Positions 1 through 11,304 of a DNA stretch of 64,000 nt are shown piece by piece. The DNA lies in contig CM034546.1 in the NCBI GenBank assembly GCA_020055645.1, forward strand, positions 133,011,875 through 133,075,874, in the 5' to 3' direction. The position numbers and the translations under genes are program-made. How positions within the stretch are numbered: position 1 is the stretch's first letter; the number at the start of each line of letters is the position of its first letter. Under the pieces are notes generated by a model that did not search any database, had not been told where the DNA came from, and was given only the letters and a program-made list of their open reading frames with translations. The stretch is from Tomocerus qinae (lineage: Eukaryota; Arthropoda; Collembola; Entomobryomorpha; Tomoceridae).

Positions 1-2492
1 TGAGTCACCCGATTAGCCTGTAGGGTCTGCTACTTTTGTATGTTTCTAAAAAAAGTAAGTCTTTAATATTTTATATGAAGATAGTAGGCAGGGTACAAAA
101 AACGGTACTCTTTTTCTACAAAAAAAAACCCAGCTTTTATTACATGTCAAGTAAAAGTAAATGGGACAAATCGCCATACCAAAAAAGCAAAAAAGAACTC
201 ACTTAAAAATATAACCCTACCTTTTTTATAAAAAAGGCAAAAAGGAGATTTTTTTCTCAAGTTATTCTATTAGGGAAATCAAATGGAAGTGTCCATTAAA
301 ATTAGCTCATTCTGCTGGAATATGTCTTCTGTATCATGTAGAACGGTAACTGTTGATACATTCTGTAATTTTTTGACCGTTATTGACCAATGCTAAAGGG
401 AAAAAGACCTTTTGAAGGCTCCTCTAGTTTGGGTTTTGTAGTGCTGCTAAATGGTCGGAAGTGGCTCGCGTTGTAGAGAAGTCGCCAACAGTGACTTGAG
501 TAACCATGATACATTGGTCACTGGTACTTATGTTGAGGTTTCATCTAACGATTTCGGGATTTTATTGATGTTGTGTAGTAAAGTGGGCGAGAAATAATAC
601 ATACAAAATAATAATACATCTTTGATGTCTTCTCACATTTACTTTAGGATTAAGCATTAATTTGTATTCTTTTTTCATTACTTGGTTCAGGTCAACATGG
701 CAATGCTAAATCCACTTGAGTTTTCTGAATAGATCTCGAAAACAATTTATATGTAGGTAGTAGGCAAGGAGCCAAAAAAGGTACTGTTTTTTTTTTACAA
801 AAAAGCAAGCTTTCATTACACGTCAATTAAAAGTAAATAGGAAAAATTGCTACATAGAAAACAAAAAGGACACCTTTAAAAAAATTTAATCATACCATTT
901 TTATAAATAAGGACATTTTTGTTCCCTGGTAGTATGTAGCTTATTCAATTAGCCAAATCAAAAGGAAGGGTGCAGAAAAATTAGCTCATTCTACTGAAAT
1001 ATTTCTTCTGTATCATTTCGAACGGTAATTTGACCATTGAGCGAGAAGGATCTTTTGAGGGCTCCTTTAGTTTTGGATTTTGCAGCGGCTGCAAAGGGCT
1101 GTTGTGGCTAGTGTGGTACATATTTTGCCAAAAGTAGTTCGAGTAACCATGATACATTGGTCGGCTGGTTCTGATGTCGAGGTTTCATTTAAAGATGCTG
1201 TGTAGCTAAGTCGGGGAGATATGCGGGGGTGGATGTAGGTGTAGAGGTAATTTGCAATTTTGTTTTTATATACCTAAGGTATATATATTTGTAATTTAAA
1301 GTTACAACAATGTTTTAATATTGGTACAATACCAACATTTTAATTTACATTCTAATGAAATCAAAGACATTTTTCGACCAAAACGTATTGTTTAATTCAC
1401 GGGCCATATTTTAATATTTAGGGTCGACTAGAAGGCTGAGTTATAACATTTGACGTATGACCTACCATACATCGGTTTTGCTATGGTAGAATACTGAAAT
1501 ATAGTTTAGGCTAAGAAATTTTAAGTCAAGGGACTGTCAGATCTCTAATGTAGAAGTATTGTTAGGTCGTCCCTTAATATTTTAATATTATATATTATGT
1601 ACTGCAGTCCGTGGCCACAGTCAGACACTGTAGTCACAGTTTGTAATGTAAACATACGTTTATTAATATTAAGTTGTAGATTTTAACTGTATTATCTAAA
1701 TTTATTTGTTTGTATGTGGGTGAACATTCTAACAATGAAATAAACTGTGGATTTTTGTAATGAAATGGGAATATGAAATAAACAATTTATTTTACCTCAT
1801 CTTCTTACATCCTTTCAGATGTTTCGTACATTGTTTTATCAATGACGTTGTGACCCTTCCCTACCGAAAAATGTCCGTACCTACCTTTAAGTTTAAAATA
1901 GATCCAAGATTATTTAGATCAACTTTTGAGCATAATTTTGCTGTAATCATATAAAAAATATACGTTAGTTTGGGTTGCTTTTATCTTTTGCCATCATCAT
2001 TTTAGCAACTGGCTCGTAAAGATTTTAGCCAATTGGATGGCATACACTTAGTAAAAAATAATTAACCATAAAACAATCCATTTTAACTTACAAACTATCA
2101 CCTACTCAACCCATATTAAGTGATTTTAAATATACATAACTAGAAATACTAATATGAAATACATTAAGCACTCAGATTTTGGAGTTACTAATCGCAACAT
2201 TGTTAGTCCTTTATAACAAATATATAACATTTTATTGACATTGCGAAGTACAGGAAAACTGTGAGCCATCGTATTCTTACCATTATAGCACATGTATTTA
2301 CCTATGTTACGAAGTTAAAATTTATAATTAATGACAATCATCCTAAATATAATACGAGTGTACTACATTGGTTAATTTGTTGTCTCAAGAAGTAACTAAT
2401 AAAATAGCAACAGCACCAACTCGGTTTCTTAAAATAGATAGTATATAGCAGCATTAATCAAATTTTTAATTTGGATAATAAATTATATTAAA
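1..2492. repeat. Left flank of the Polinton: copy of the IR upstream block
   Basis: No gene is visible. The first 480 bases match 38037-38480 almost base for base, and 1290-2492 matches about 38545-40300 in the same order, so this is another copy of the long upstream block that precedes IR copies. A stretch from about 60 to 700 is repeated imperfectly at about 735-1240 (both contain the GTAGGCA...AAAA...GGTACT run, A- and T-rich tracts and the same following text), a local tandem duplication of about 670 bp that the 38 kb copy lacks. The block continues on the other side of the element at 22108. Confidence 0.75.
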
Positions 2493-2498
2493 AATAAG
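2493..2498. repeat. Target site duplication of the Polinton, left copy (AATAAG)
   Basis: AATAAG directly precedes the first base of the left inverted repeat. The same six bases follow the last base of the right repeat at 22102-22107. The related unoccupied locus at 53103-53108 has AATAAG once, between matching flanks. Confidence 0.92.
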
Positions 2499-2984
2499 AG
2501 TAGCGTGTATGTACCACTGGTTGAGCTTTTTAACGACTAAGGGCTCCGCCAGATCAAGTTTTTTAATTGGAAGGCCGGCCGGAGCCGGCCCTCCTTGCCT
2601 TAACCTAACCTAACCTATAGTAATATAAGCATATAAGCCATATTATAAGCAAAGCGATCATTATTAGGCCATTTCCATATAGCACTCGTGCTCTTATAGA
2701 GCGTAATGGGCTGCTATATGCATATTGGAGTTCCCCCTTCTGCTTCGGACGAGAGCGAACGGAGGTCTTCACTCACCGGAGGTTCGCTCTCGACTGAGCT
2801 TTGCTGGGGTTGCATCAGCTTAAGTAGTATATCGGAAAACCTACTAGTCACTGATTGGCTGGAACCGGTTTTAAGCTGCGCCTCTCACTTCCTGCACACT
2901 CTTCTCTACTAGATTCAGGTCGTACCTGTCCTGTATAAAGTTCCCTAGCTGCCCTACATGAAAGTTGTGTGCCTACTGTGTTCC

Positions 2985-3150
2985 TTATATAGTACTATTT
3001 TATATCTATAACTGGCATATCTACGATACCTTATACTATTTTATATCTTTAGCTCGCATATCTACGATATATTTTACTATTTTACTCTACAAGTGGCATA
3101 TCTACAATACTTTTTACTGTCTTGTATCTAAATCTTTCATACTTATAACT
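2985..3150. repeat. Tandem repeat, about 50-bp unit, 3-4 copies
   Basis: Successive units share TACTATTTTATATCT...GGCATATCTACGATA. The mirror copy lies at about 21450-21620 in the right arm. No coding potential beyond chance frames. Confidence 0.7.
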
Positions 3151-3484
3151 AGAGTTGCTATGTCCTAGCTAAATTATCTACGGTAGTTATTATACGGATC
3201 ATATCTAGTCTGCACATGACCTACAGTAACTGCTATTAAATATCAAATTTTGATTTTATGTTAAATAATTTAGTAAATTACTTATAAACTAGGCTGGCTA
3301 TATAGAACGTTATTACGTTAGAGTTATTTTAGAATACGAATAATTTAAAACAATAGGTTACCTAGCTATAAGATATAAAGTGTCTATAATAAATATAAAG
3401 TAAATTGTAGCAGAGTTAGGTTTACGATTCCAGCAAGTCTTTACTCTACGATGTGCTGCTCTGTACTGCCGTATTCTCCAATGC

Positions 3485-3595
3485 TACACGTTAACCCTAC
3501 ACTGCAACTCGCTCAGCCTAGCAGCCTTCTACTGCAACTCGTCCACCCTACCAATCCTACACTGCAACTCGCTCCGCCCGCCAACCCTCTACGCA
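3485..3595. repeat. Tandem repeat, about 36-bp unit, 3 copies
   Basis: The unit contains ACTGCAACTCG(C/T)(T/C)C followed by CC-rich text. Mirrored at about 21005-21115. The next stretch (3680-3835) has a second loose array around ATCGTCTCACTATATTGTC. Confidence 0.65.
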
Positions 3596-4367
3596 TCATA
3601 CTCCCTCGTACTCTGGTAATACTATTCTCGCTTACTCGATTTGCTTGATAATTACATTATACTAAAGCTAATATCAGCATGTTACAATAATATCGTCTCG
3701 CTATATTGTCACCATAATAATTTCGTCTTACTATAATAGTATTAGCATACAATAATAATATCGTCTCACTATATTGTCGTCATAATGCTATATCTCACTA
3801 TATTGTCGCTATAGTGCTATATCTCCCAACAAGAAATAATGCCGTGCTTACGTTTCAAGTCTCAAATAATATCTCCATAATATAAAGTTTATGTATATAT
3901 TAAGCCAACTCGATACTTGTGACGTTATTATGCCATGTGCAAACGTTTTCTCTCCCCTATATCCGGTGCACGGCACGTGTCAGTCTCTACAACTTACAGG
4001 CAACCAACTATACATTGCATGATATTGTAGTAATCTTAATAATATTTGAAACAAAGCATGAATAAATAGAACATGGAAATGGTAAATCTCGTAAAAATTC
4101 ATTAAGCGAAATCGATTTAATACAAAAATTTTACCTATTGGAAGTAATGGAAATGATTTCAGTCAATAATTTGGGATTTGAATAAAGATGATTAATATTT
4201 ATTGCAAAACTAAAAGAATTATTAAGATGTACAAGGAAACTAGAGACAATTATAGCTACTTACTGAAGAGTTGCAAACATTTACTCACATGTGCTGGAAA
4301 ACTAAAACAAACTACTAACAAGTATCATAAAACTTATGGAATTAGTTGCAATTACCACCAAACTACC

Positions 4368-4640
4368 AGACATTACTGATGTTTGTCTTAAAAGTACAAG
4401 ACATTACTAATATTCGTCTTAAAAGTACAAGACCTTACTGATATTCGTCTTAAAAGTACAACACATTACTGATGTTCGTCTTAAAAATACAAGACATTAG
4501 TGATGGTCAGCATAAAAGTACAAATAAATACAGGTAGTTACTGCAAAAGCACAAGACATTACACATATTCGTCTTAATACTCCGAGATTTTACTGATATT
4601 CAGTATAAAAGTACAACACATTAGGGATATTTTCAAGCAA
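4368..4640. repeat. Tandem repeat, about 31-bp unit, 7-8 copies
   Basis: Units read roughly ACATTACTGATATTCGTCTTAAAAGTACAAG with point differences and a few degraded copies. Mirrored at about 19985-20230. Then 4640-5100 holds two longer diverged copies of a block with GCTAACATTTTCCTCCAT and CATGGAGGGATTTTTCTGG, and 5140-5250 holds a short satellite of TATAGATTA/TTATAGATT units (mirrored at about 19310-19450). Confidence 0.7.
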
Positions 4641-5590
4641 ACTACTAATATTTCTTTGAAATTAGATGTAAAAGCTAACATTTTCCTCCATATGTACCTA
4701 TATTTGCATGAAATGCACCGACATTCATTCAATCAGGCATGGAGGGATTTTTCTGGACAGAAGCTCACTATAACTAGATAATATTTCCTATAAAGACTAG
4801 TCAAAAGGCAGAATATTTCCTATTAAACTAGCCAAGCTGCTTGATATTTACTATAAAACTAGATTATATAACCGATATTTACAAGCAAACTACTAATATT
4901 TCTTTGAAATTAGATGTAAAAGCTAACATTTTCCTGCATGTGAAGTGATATTTGCATGAAATGCACCGACATTCTTCGATATTCTCGACAATCATGCATG
5001 GAGGGATTTTTCTGGGCAGGAGCTCACTATAACTAGATAATATTTTCCTATAATACTATTGAAACTATAAGATATACAGAGAATATTTCCTATAAAAGTA
5101 GTGAAACTGTAGGATTATACTAGAGAAAATTACTAATATTTATTATAGATTTATTACAGATTATAGATTTATTATAGATTATGGATTATTATAGATTTAT
5201 TATAGATTATAGATTAATATAGATTAATTATAGATTATTATTAAATATATTTACTAATTATTTATGATTACCTTAGCGACATTTGGATAGAAAGTTATAT
5301 TTAGTATCGATATGCACGATAAAAAGACAAGTTGAATAATTGCATGGTAGCCGTACCAAGGAATTTCCAGAAGAGTTTCAAGACAATCCAACTTTTTTTG
5401 GTGAGGTGGTAGTGTGAGAGTATACTATTCCCTTTGCTAGTAAGTCTATCCTCTCTATATTAGTCTCCCTCTTCGCTCATATCTTCGTCTCTTTCTGCTA
5501 CTATAGGTTAAATTTTAAAAAATTTATTATTCATCTGTCCAACAGCAATATCCAAGTTAAATTAAGTTACAAATACAAAACTGGAATGTC

Positions 5591-6311
5591 TTAGTTATTA
5601 CTATTTTTCCGAAAAGATGCAAGGCGAAAACATTTCTCACATTCCAAATTCTTAGCATCCTCTTCCAGTAGTTTATAGATTTGATTCTGGATTTCGGCTT
5701 CTGGAGCTCCGACGAGTGAATCATTAACATGCTCAAACTTTGTAACAGATTCCATGTCATTCGAACTATAAAAGTGTTTAAAGATCAGTACACAATTTTT
5801 ATTTATAAAGGAGTTCCAAACTTACAATGATCGGAGAATTCTCTTTCTCACGAAAATAGGATCGTCGGTCTCGGGGATGAAACGGTTGCGATAGTAGGAG
5901 TGGTTTAGACAGAATCCGCATAACTATCGCATGGCGAAGATATAATATTTTACATCTTTTGCATCATCATACGGAATTTTTTTCAATAGACATTTTTCTC
6001 TGCTACGACAGAATTTTACTTCAACTGGAAACCATTCCCTAAAGTCGTCAAGAACAAGCTCATCTCTCTTCACAGCATTCAAGCGCATCTTTTCTTGGAC
6101 ATAACAGCGAATACATGACTGGTATCCATTAACCGTAGTCATTGTGTCAGATTCGATTCTACTTAAATGATTATAATTACAATTCCAACAGCGGACGCTG
6201 AAATAAAAGACATCTTGCTAGCATTACATTGATTGTAATATTATATATATACATAGAATACAATATAACTTACTCTGCCCGTTTAAAGTATGATAAGGAT
6301 AGTGAATTCAT
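5591..6311 (-). pseudogene. Cysteine-rich TIR gene, left copy (one premature stop)
   Basis: Three exons on the minus strand: 6311-6274 (38 nt), 6197-5826 (372 nt) and 5765-5591 (175 nt), with GTAAGT-type donors and AG acceptors. It is the sister of the gene at 18176-18914 in the other inverted repeat, with exon sizes 38/375/175 there. The only lesion I see is a 3-nt loss in exon 2 that creates TAG at 5926-5924 just before the last CxxC pair. Beyond the stop the frame stays open to a TAA at 5591. The four cysteine pairs and the phrase SREKCLLK(K/R)IPY are conserved although the nucleotides differ widely, so both copies were under selection after the arms diverged. The product might be a shortened protein ending at the TAG. 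Function unknown. Confidence 0.7.
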
Positions 6312-6539
6312 TTTGCGGGACAATCTTCTCCCATCAACAGTCTGTCAAATACTGAGAAAGAAAGGAGGGAGAGAATAGATAGTAACTTGCATTAATGCGT
6401 GTTTTACATTCACTTTATAAACTTGAGTACACGGCAAGCAAAAGTTATATGTAGATTGATTGAGTGGCTTAAAAGTGTGGTTACTATTAGATAGGAAGAA
6501 TTGCTACTATAAGTTACTTTAAATTAGGAAGTAGGATAA

Positions 6540-7320
6540 TATCATTATATTATAATCGTCATCATCTACTTGAATAGTGGCACGAGCAGGAAATAATTGG
6601 GTGAGTAGAGCAATTGTACGGGTTAATACATTCATCACACGCGTCAAGTCTATAACGGAAATGGACAAACGCATCTTGTAAAATACTCAAGTAACAACAG
6701 CCTGGCGAATAAAAACATGCATTACTCTACACTCGCTCCACAGATAAATAATAAATTCAAATAAAGCATTTTGTATCAATATATAAAGGTGCAGGCATTC
6801 AAACTGTAGATCGGAGAAAAAACAGTAGGTAAATGGTAGGGTGGTAATGATGAACGTACAGTTCTTATATGAATAAAAACAGTCGCGCTCCTGGTCAAAT
6901 TAATATTCATCTCACGAGTCAAGTCTATAACGGAAGTGGGCAAAAACATCTTTACGCACAACAATACAAATATTATTTACCCTTCATCCTTCCTGCATAT
7001 AAGTAAAAGTGAAATTGCATGGTAGCAATCAATTTCTACTGTAGAGAATAAGTCTTGCAAGTAAACATGGCACGAGTCGACTCTAAAGCGGGAGTAGCAA
7101 ACTAACAATCATCTGTACGTATTAATCTTTACACACAACAAAGCCACAATGAAGATTGATATGATTAACTCTACTAAAACTAAATATAAAAATGAAATTA
7201 CATGGTAGATTCTATCCGTCTGATCCTTTGAATCAATCCGTACTTCTATGTTGTAATTAATTATTCATGTCTCGAGTTATTTCTATAACGGAAGTACAGC
7301 TGCTGTCGTTTAAGATGCAT
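6540..7320. repeat. Imperfect long repeats inside left TIR
   Basis: Three or four diverged units share TCTATAACGGAAGT preceded by CACG(A/C)GTCAAG and followed by text with CATCTT. The same series is mirrored at about 17160-17850 in the right arm. No gene is visible between the cysteine-rich gene and the end of the arm. The interval 7320-7900 shows nothing else. Confidence 0.55.
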
Positions 7321-7849
7321 CTCAACTGCATTACCTAAAATAATACTTGTTATCTAACATTGCAAGAAAAAAGAAAAATAATTTGCTGACACCATCTAAT
7401 ACTCTAGCATCGTTGTGTGTCTGGACAATTACTTAAATCATTATTATAAATATTATGGATGAACAGAAGCTAGGTGAGTAGACAAACTGAGTACGTATTA
7501 CAGCATACGATTGCGTTGCGCGTACTAATGAGCTGTTTCTTCCGTCTTCCTCTCACACTTTTATTCCCTTACGTGTAAACTGATTCTTATTTAGTGCAGT
7601 TGACTCATTCAATTCAGTTACGTGGTAGAGCTTTAGAATACTTCAGTTGTGAAGTATTTTAATTTAGTCTATTCCTACTCTTAGTCATTAGTTCTTTTTC
7701 TCCTAACTTAATCAATTAAAGACAGAAAGTTATATGTACAAGGCCGAATTGTTTTATTTAACTAACAGTTTACAAGACTACAATATTTTTTTTTGGTTTT
7801 CAAGTTTTGACTTACATTATTTCTATCCTTAAACATTTAATTATTGATA

Positions 7850-8340
7850 TCAAGTGCATCAAACATTTAAATACGCAAACATTTAGCTACGGGGCACATT
7901 AAATAATAAAGAACTTCACTATTAGCTTCAACATTTGCCTACCAAATCAAAATTCACTAATACATTTAAGTATTGATAATAAACTAGTGACATAGTGACA
8001 ACTAAAGGAAACATAAGCAACTAACCTAAAAGTATACAAACATTTAACTACTGACATAAACTAAAAGAACAATTAACTACTGACATTAAACTAGTGACAT
8101 AGTGACAACTAAAAGAAACAATTAGCAACTTACCTAACAGTACACAAACATTTAACTACTGACATAAACAAAAAGACATTTAACTACTGACATAAACTAA
8201 AAGACAATTAACTACTGACATAAACTACAAGACATTTAACTACTGACATAAAATAATTAGGTTTAACTACTGACATAAAATAATTAGGTTTAACTACTGA
8301 CATAAAATAATTAGGTTTAACTAATGACATAACAGTACAC
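7850..8340. repeat. Tandem arrays around TTTAACTACTGACATAAA
   Basis: Many copies of a short unit, ending in four near-perfect 26-28 bp repeats with AATAATTAGG at 8236-8325. The right-arm equivalent (about 15935-16760) has a different copy number. Confidence 0.7.
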
Positions 8341-8524
8341 AACACTAAATAAACATTATCTAAACTAAATGAAGTATTATTCCACAAGATCATTTTACTA
8401 TAAGTTGTATTATTCCCTATTTCATTATTAGTCAACATATTATTTTTTACAAACGAAACTTTATCTTTAAACTATTTACAGTAACAAAGTAAGGTATAGT
8501 ACAGTCTCTATTATACAAGTGCGA

Positions 8525-8770
8525 ATTTATTTAAAGTTAAATTGCATGGTACGAATCTATCGAGTAATGTGTATTGTACAAAGTGTAATAATTTCTAAGA
8601 TAAATTGCATGGTAGGCTACCAATGAATTTTATGGTAGAATCTGTCGAGAAATTTCTAAGTTTAATTGCATGGTAGCGATACCATGCAATTTCTTCTCTT
8701 TAAAGATCTATTGTATAACGAATGAATTTGTTTCTAAGTTAAATTGCATGGTAGGACTACCAATCAATTA
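8525..8770. repeat. Repeated AAATTGCATGGTAG motif with local palindromes
   Basis: Four to five copies of TAAATTGCATGGTAG occur in both orientations, some forming short hairpins (for example TTGCATGGTAGCGATACCATGCAA near 8668). Mirrored at about 15465-15720. Confidence 0.6.
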
Positions 8771-9181
8771 TGCAAAGAGTAGGTCTAGGTAATTATTTTT
8801 CTCATACAGATACAAGATTATTATCTTAGATAGGTACTGCTCAATTTGTTATTATACAGTGTCTACAAGACAAGGGATTTGGAACTTAAATAAGGTAAAC
8901 AAAATTATATTTCAACTAGACTTAACTAAACTAGATTCTTTAAAGTAAACTACACTAAACAAGAGATTACTACAACAAATTAAACACAATAAAGCTAAAC
9001 TAACTATATTATAAATTTACTACAATTAGCTGCATAATACGGAGAACATTATTTTCTAGTACCTAATAACGAAGCATTATATACAATTACCTGCCAAATA
9101 CGGAGGACATTACTTTATTTTATCTAATAACGCAGTATTATGTATGGTAAGAGCTCTTATTGCTAATAAATGTCAAAAAAC

Positions 9182-11028
9182 TTACACGCATCTTTCTTTT
9201 TTATGTTTTTGCAAAGTAGAAGTGCAGGTAGTTCTATAGTCGCAATTGTGACATTGCAAAAGTTGTTTGTTATGCTTAGTGATATTATGCATCTCAAAGT
9301 CAGATCGATTCTTGAATGCAGTTTTGCAATCATAGCAAGCAAATGACGATGTTTTAGGAAGAAGAATATTCTCTCTGTAATTAAATAACTTCAGTTAAAC
9401 TATGTATATCGTTACGTTTGGTTTTATCAATTGAATATAGTATTACATGTCCTTAGAGCATTCATCATGAAACTCATCACATCCAAAGCAGAGGGGTTTG
9501 TTATGAGCTTTCTTTACATGCTGTCGCAGTTTATTTTTTTCCTCAGTCTTATAAACGCAAATACCGCATTCATAAGGTTTAATATGTGTTAGAAGATGTT
9601 TTTTGAAGTCCGTATGGCTAGTCCATTTGCAATAAGGGCAGGTTTTAATTTTTGTTATCGCCTCACGTTTCAATGAATCTAATATTAATCAATTACTTAT
9701 TAAGTGTAATAGCAACTGAATCAAGCAACGAAATTGGTTTAGAGTACTTTTATTACCGTCAGATTTCTTAGCATCCATCATTTTTATTCGTATTGGATTG
9801 CTTCCTTGAGAAACAATGAACTGATGGTACAATATGTCATGAATCTCCACCTCCCATTGATGAAAAAACTCAGTAGGGCATTGAGAACATTTAAGTTGAG
9901 CTTCTTCATTCAGGCTTGAATACAAATATGAATTATGTGGATATTACATCTAGTAAGATGGGCAATATATTAAGACTTACTGAATGAGTTGTTCGTGCTC
10001 GTCCACTTCTCTCAAATCACCGTAAAATGAATAACATTTCCTGCAAACTGTTTTCTGATGATATAACTTAACGTGCTTAAGAAATATTTCCAATTCGCTA
10101 AACATTTTTGAGCAGATCTTGCATTTATAAGGCATTATGTGAGTCATTAAATGCCGTCTTAGCTGAACAATCTTCAATCCCTTGTATTTGCAAGTCGGGC
10201 AATGATAATACAGCGCTCCTAAATATTTAAACATATTTATAAATCCATCAACTTTACTACAAAGTTATCGTACCTTTGTTATTTTTCTTGAGTTGTATTC
10301 GTTCCGAAGATCCATCGACAACTATTATATTGGTGTGATACATAATATTGTGTATTTTCAAATTCCATTCTGTAGAAAAACTGTCATTGCAACTTGTGTG
10401 TGGACACTCATATCGCTCCCTTTGAACATTATCGCTGCAGGTCATACATAAACAATTATGTTTAATATTTTCTAGTCGATTTTAATATGATAATATAAAT
10501 ATTAATTATTGAGAAATAAATTATAACTGGAAAGTTTTAGTATGCTGTTCAACTTCATGAGGGAGGTGTAGTCACAGTTTTTACAGGTGTGTAGTTTGTG
10601 GAAGCGATGTAAATGTTTCGAATACTTATCTAAATTATCCGAAGCAAATGAGCACTGATAGCATTGGTAGGGCTGAAAATGTAATTTAAGATGTTTCCTG
10701 AAAGCTGGAACACGTTTTTCTTTGATGTCGCAATACGGGCATTCCAAATGGCACATCTCTAAATTCGAAGTAAATGGATAAAAGAGATAAAAAGATACTT
10801 AATAGCAATGGTAAATAGTTTCGTACTTTTAGATGGTGTCTTATTATGTTCTTCCGGCGAGTTGAATTGTGTCTCTCCCAAAGGGCCGTCAATGCCATAC
10901 TTCCGTTGGACATAATGCAGTCGTAAAAAATATTTATTATGAGGATGGTTTTTCTTGTGATGTCTTTGTAAATTACTAGCCTTAGTATATTTATTGCCGC
11001 ACAAGCCGCACTGATATTTCTTTTCCAT
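9182..11028 (-). CDS. Seven-exon C2H2 zinc-finger protein (frameshift in exon 2)
   Basis: Exons on the minus strand by GT-AG splicing and conserved fingers: 11028-10827, 10758-10528, 10434-10274, 10218-9981, 9914-9757, 9678-9447, 9374-9182. Intron phases alternate 1,2,1,2,1,2. The pattern is a one-finger exon followed by a three-finger exon, three times over, then a two-finger last exon. About eleven C-x2/4-C-x12-H-x3/4-H fingers are readable. The junction of the fourth and fifth exons completes a finger exactly (C-x2-C-x12-H-x4-H with the last His codon split by the intron), which supports the model. In exon 2 the corresponding finger has 29 nt where 36 are expected between the second Cys and first His. 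This apparent 7-nt deletion shifts frame, and the summed exons are 2 mod 3. Starting instead at the in-frame ATG at 10445 gives an intact 330-residue protein. Likely a nucleic-acid-binding protein of the element; its target is unknown. It is divergent from the polymerase gene, 276 bp apart. Confidence 0.75.
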
Positions 11029-11304
11029 TATTAGCAAGAAATTATAGCTTATACAAGAAACACAACTACAGAGGATAAGTGTCGATAACATACTAGTTTA
11101 GAAACGTGTAAAGTCCATGAACATAAAAATATCAAGAAATGAGTAAAGGGGACTTCCATTTAAGCCCCTCAACTTTAGATTCAACCCTCAAGATTTTTAA
11201 GTATACATGCTGCTTATTAGTCAGGCTAGACTCATTCAGCGTTCAGCTTTGGGTGCGTGTGTGTCTTTCTATGGAGTGCTACTGTAACGGCTAGTTAATT
11301 AAAC
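11029..11304. promoter_or_regulatory. Divergent intergenic region between zinc-finger and polymerase genes
   Basis: These 276 bp separate the ATG of the zinc-finger gene (11028, minus strand) from the proposed first ATG of the polymerase gene (11305, plus strand), so both promoters must lie here or in the first exons. I see no convincing TATA box. An alternative upstream in-frame ATG for the zinc-finger gene lies at 11091 and would add 21 mainly hydrophobic residues, which I consider less likely. Confidence 0.45.

Larger units (their letters stand above)
2499..9010 (+). repeat. Left terminal inverted repeat of the Polinton
   Basis: Runs inward from the tip, matching the reverse complement of the right arm to roughly position 9000, where the shared CACAATAAAGCTAAACTAA-like text is the last I can align. 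The outer 1.7 kb (about 2520-4150) is almost identical to the right arm: chance reading frames of 65-67 codons translate identically in both. The inner part has diverged clearly and carries indels. It starts with a GC-rich palindrome (GGCCGGCCGGAGCCGGCC, about 2573) and three TAACC units, and it contains several tandem arrays plus one copy of the cysteine-rich gene. Confidence 0.88.

Noticed and set aside
2597..2618. TAACC units like arthropod telomere repeat
   Set aside because: Only about three units, present at both element tips inside the TIR; too short to call a telomere, though it could be a chance part of the terminus.
2706..3648. Frames of 65-68 codons conserved in both TIR tips (2706, 2965, 3451)
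   Set aside because: Identity reflects near-identical DNA; the frames run over tandem repeats and have no start context or domain.
4368..4640. Regular 31-bp repeats resembling a CRISPR array
   Set aside because: The units abut without unique spacers, are imperfect, and lie in a transposon arm of a eukaryote; this is a minisatellite.
6776..8438. Reverse frames in the left TIR (6776, 8208)
   Set aside because: The second merely translates a 26-bp tandem repeat (VVKPNYFMS units); neither is shared as a frame with the right arm.
10686..10913. 75-codon reverse frame overlapping zinc-finger exons 1 and 2
   Set aside because: A different frame crossing an intron; the spliced zinc-finger model explains the region.
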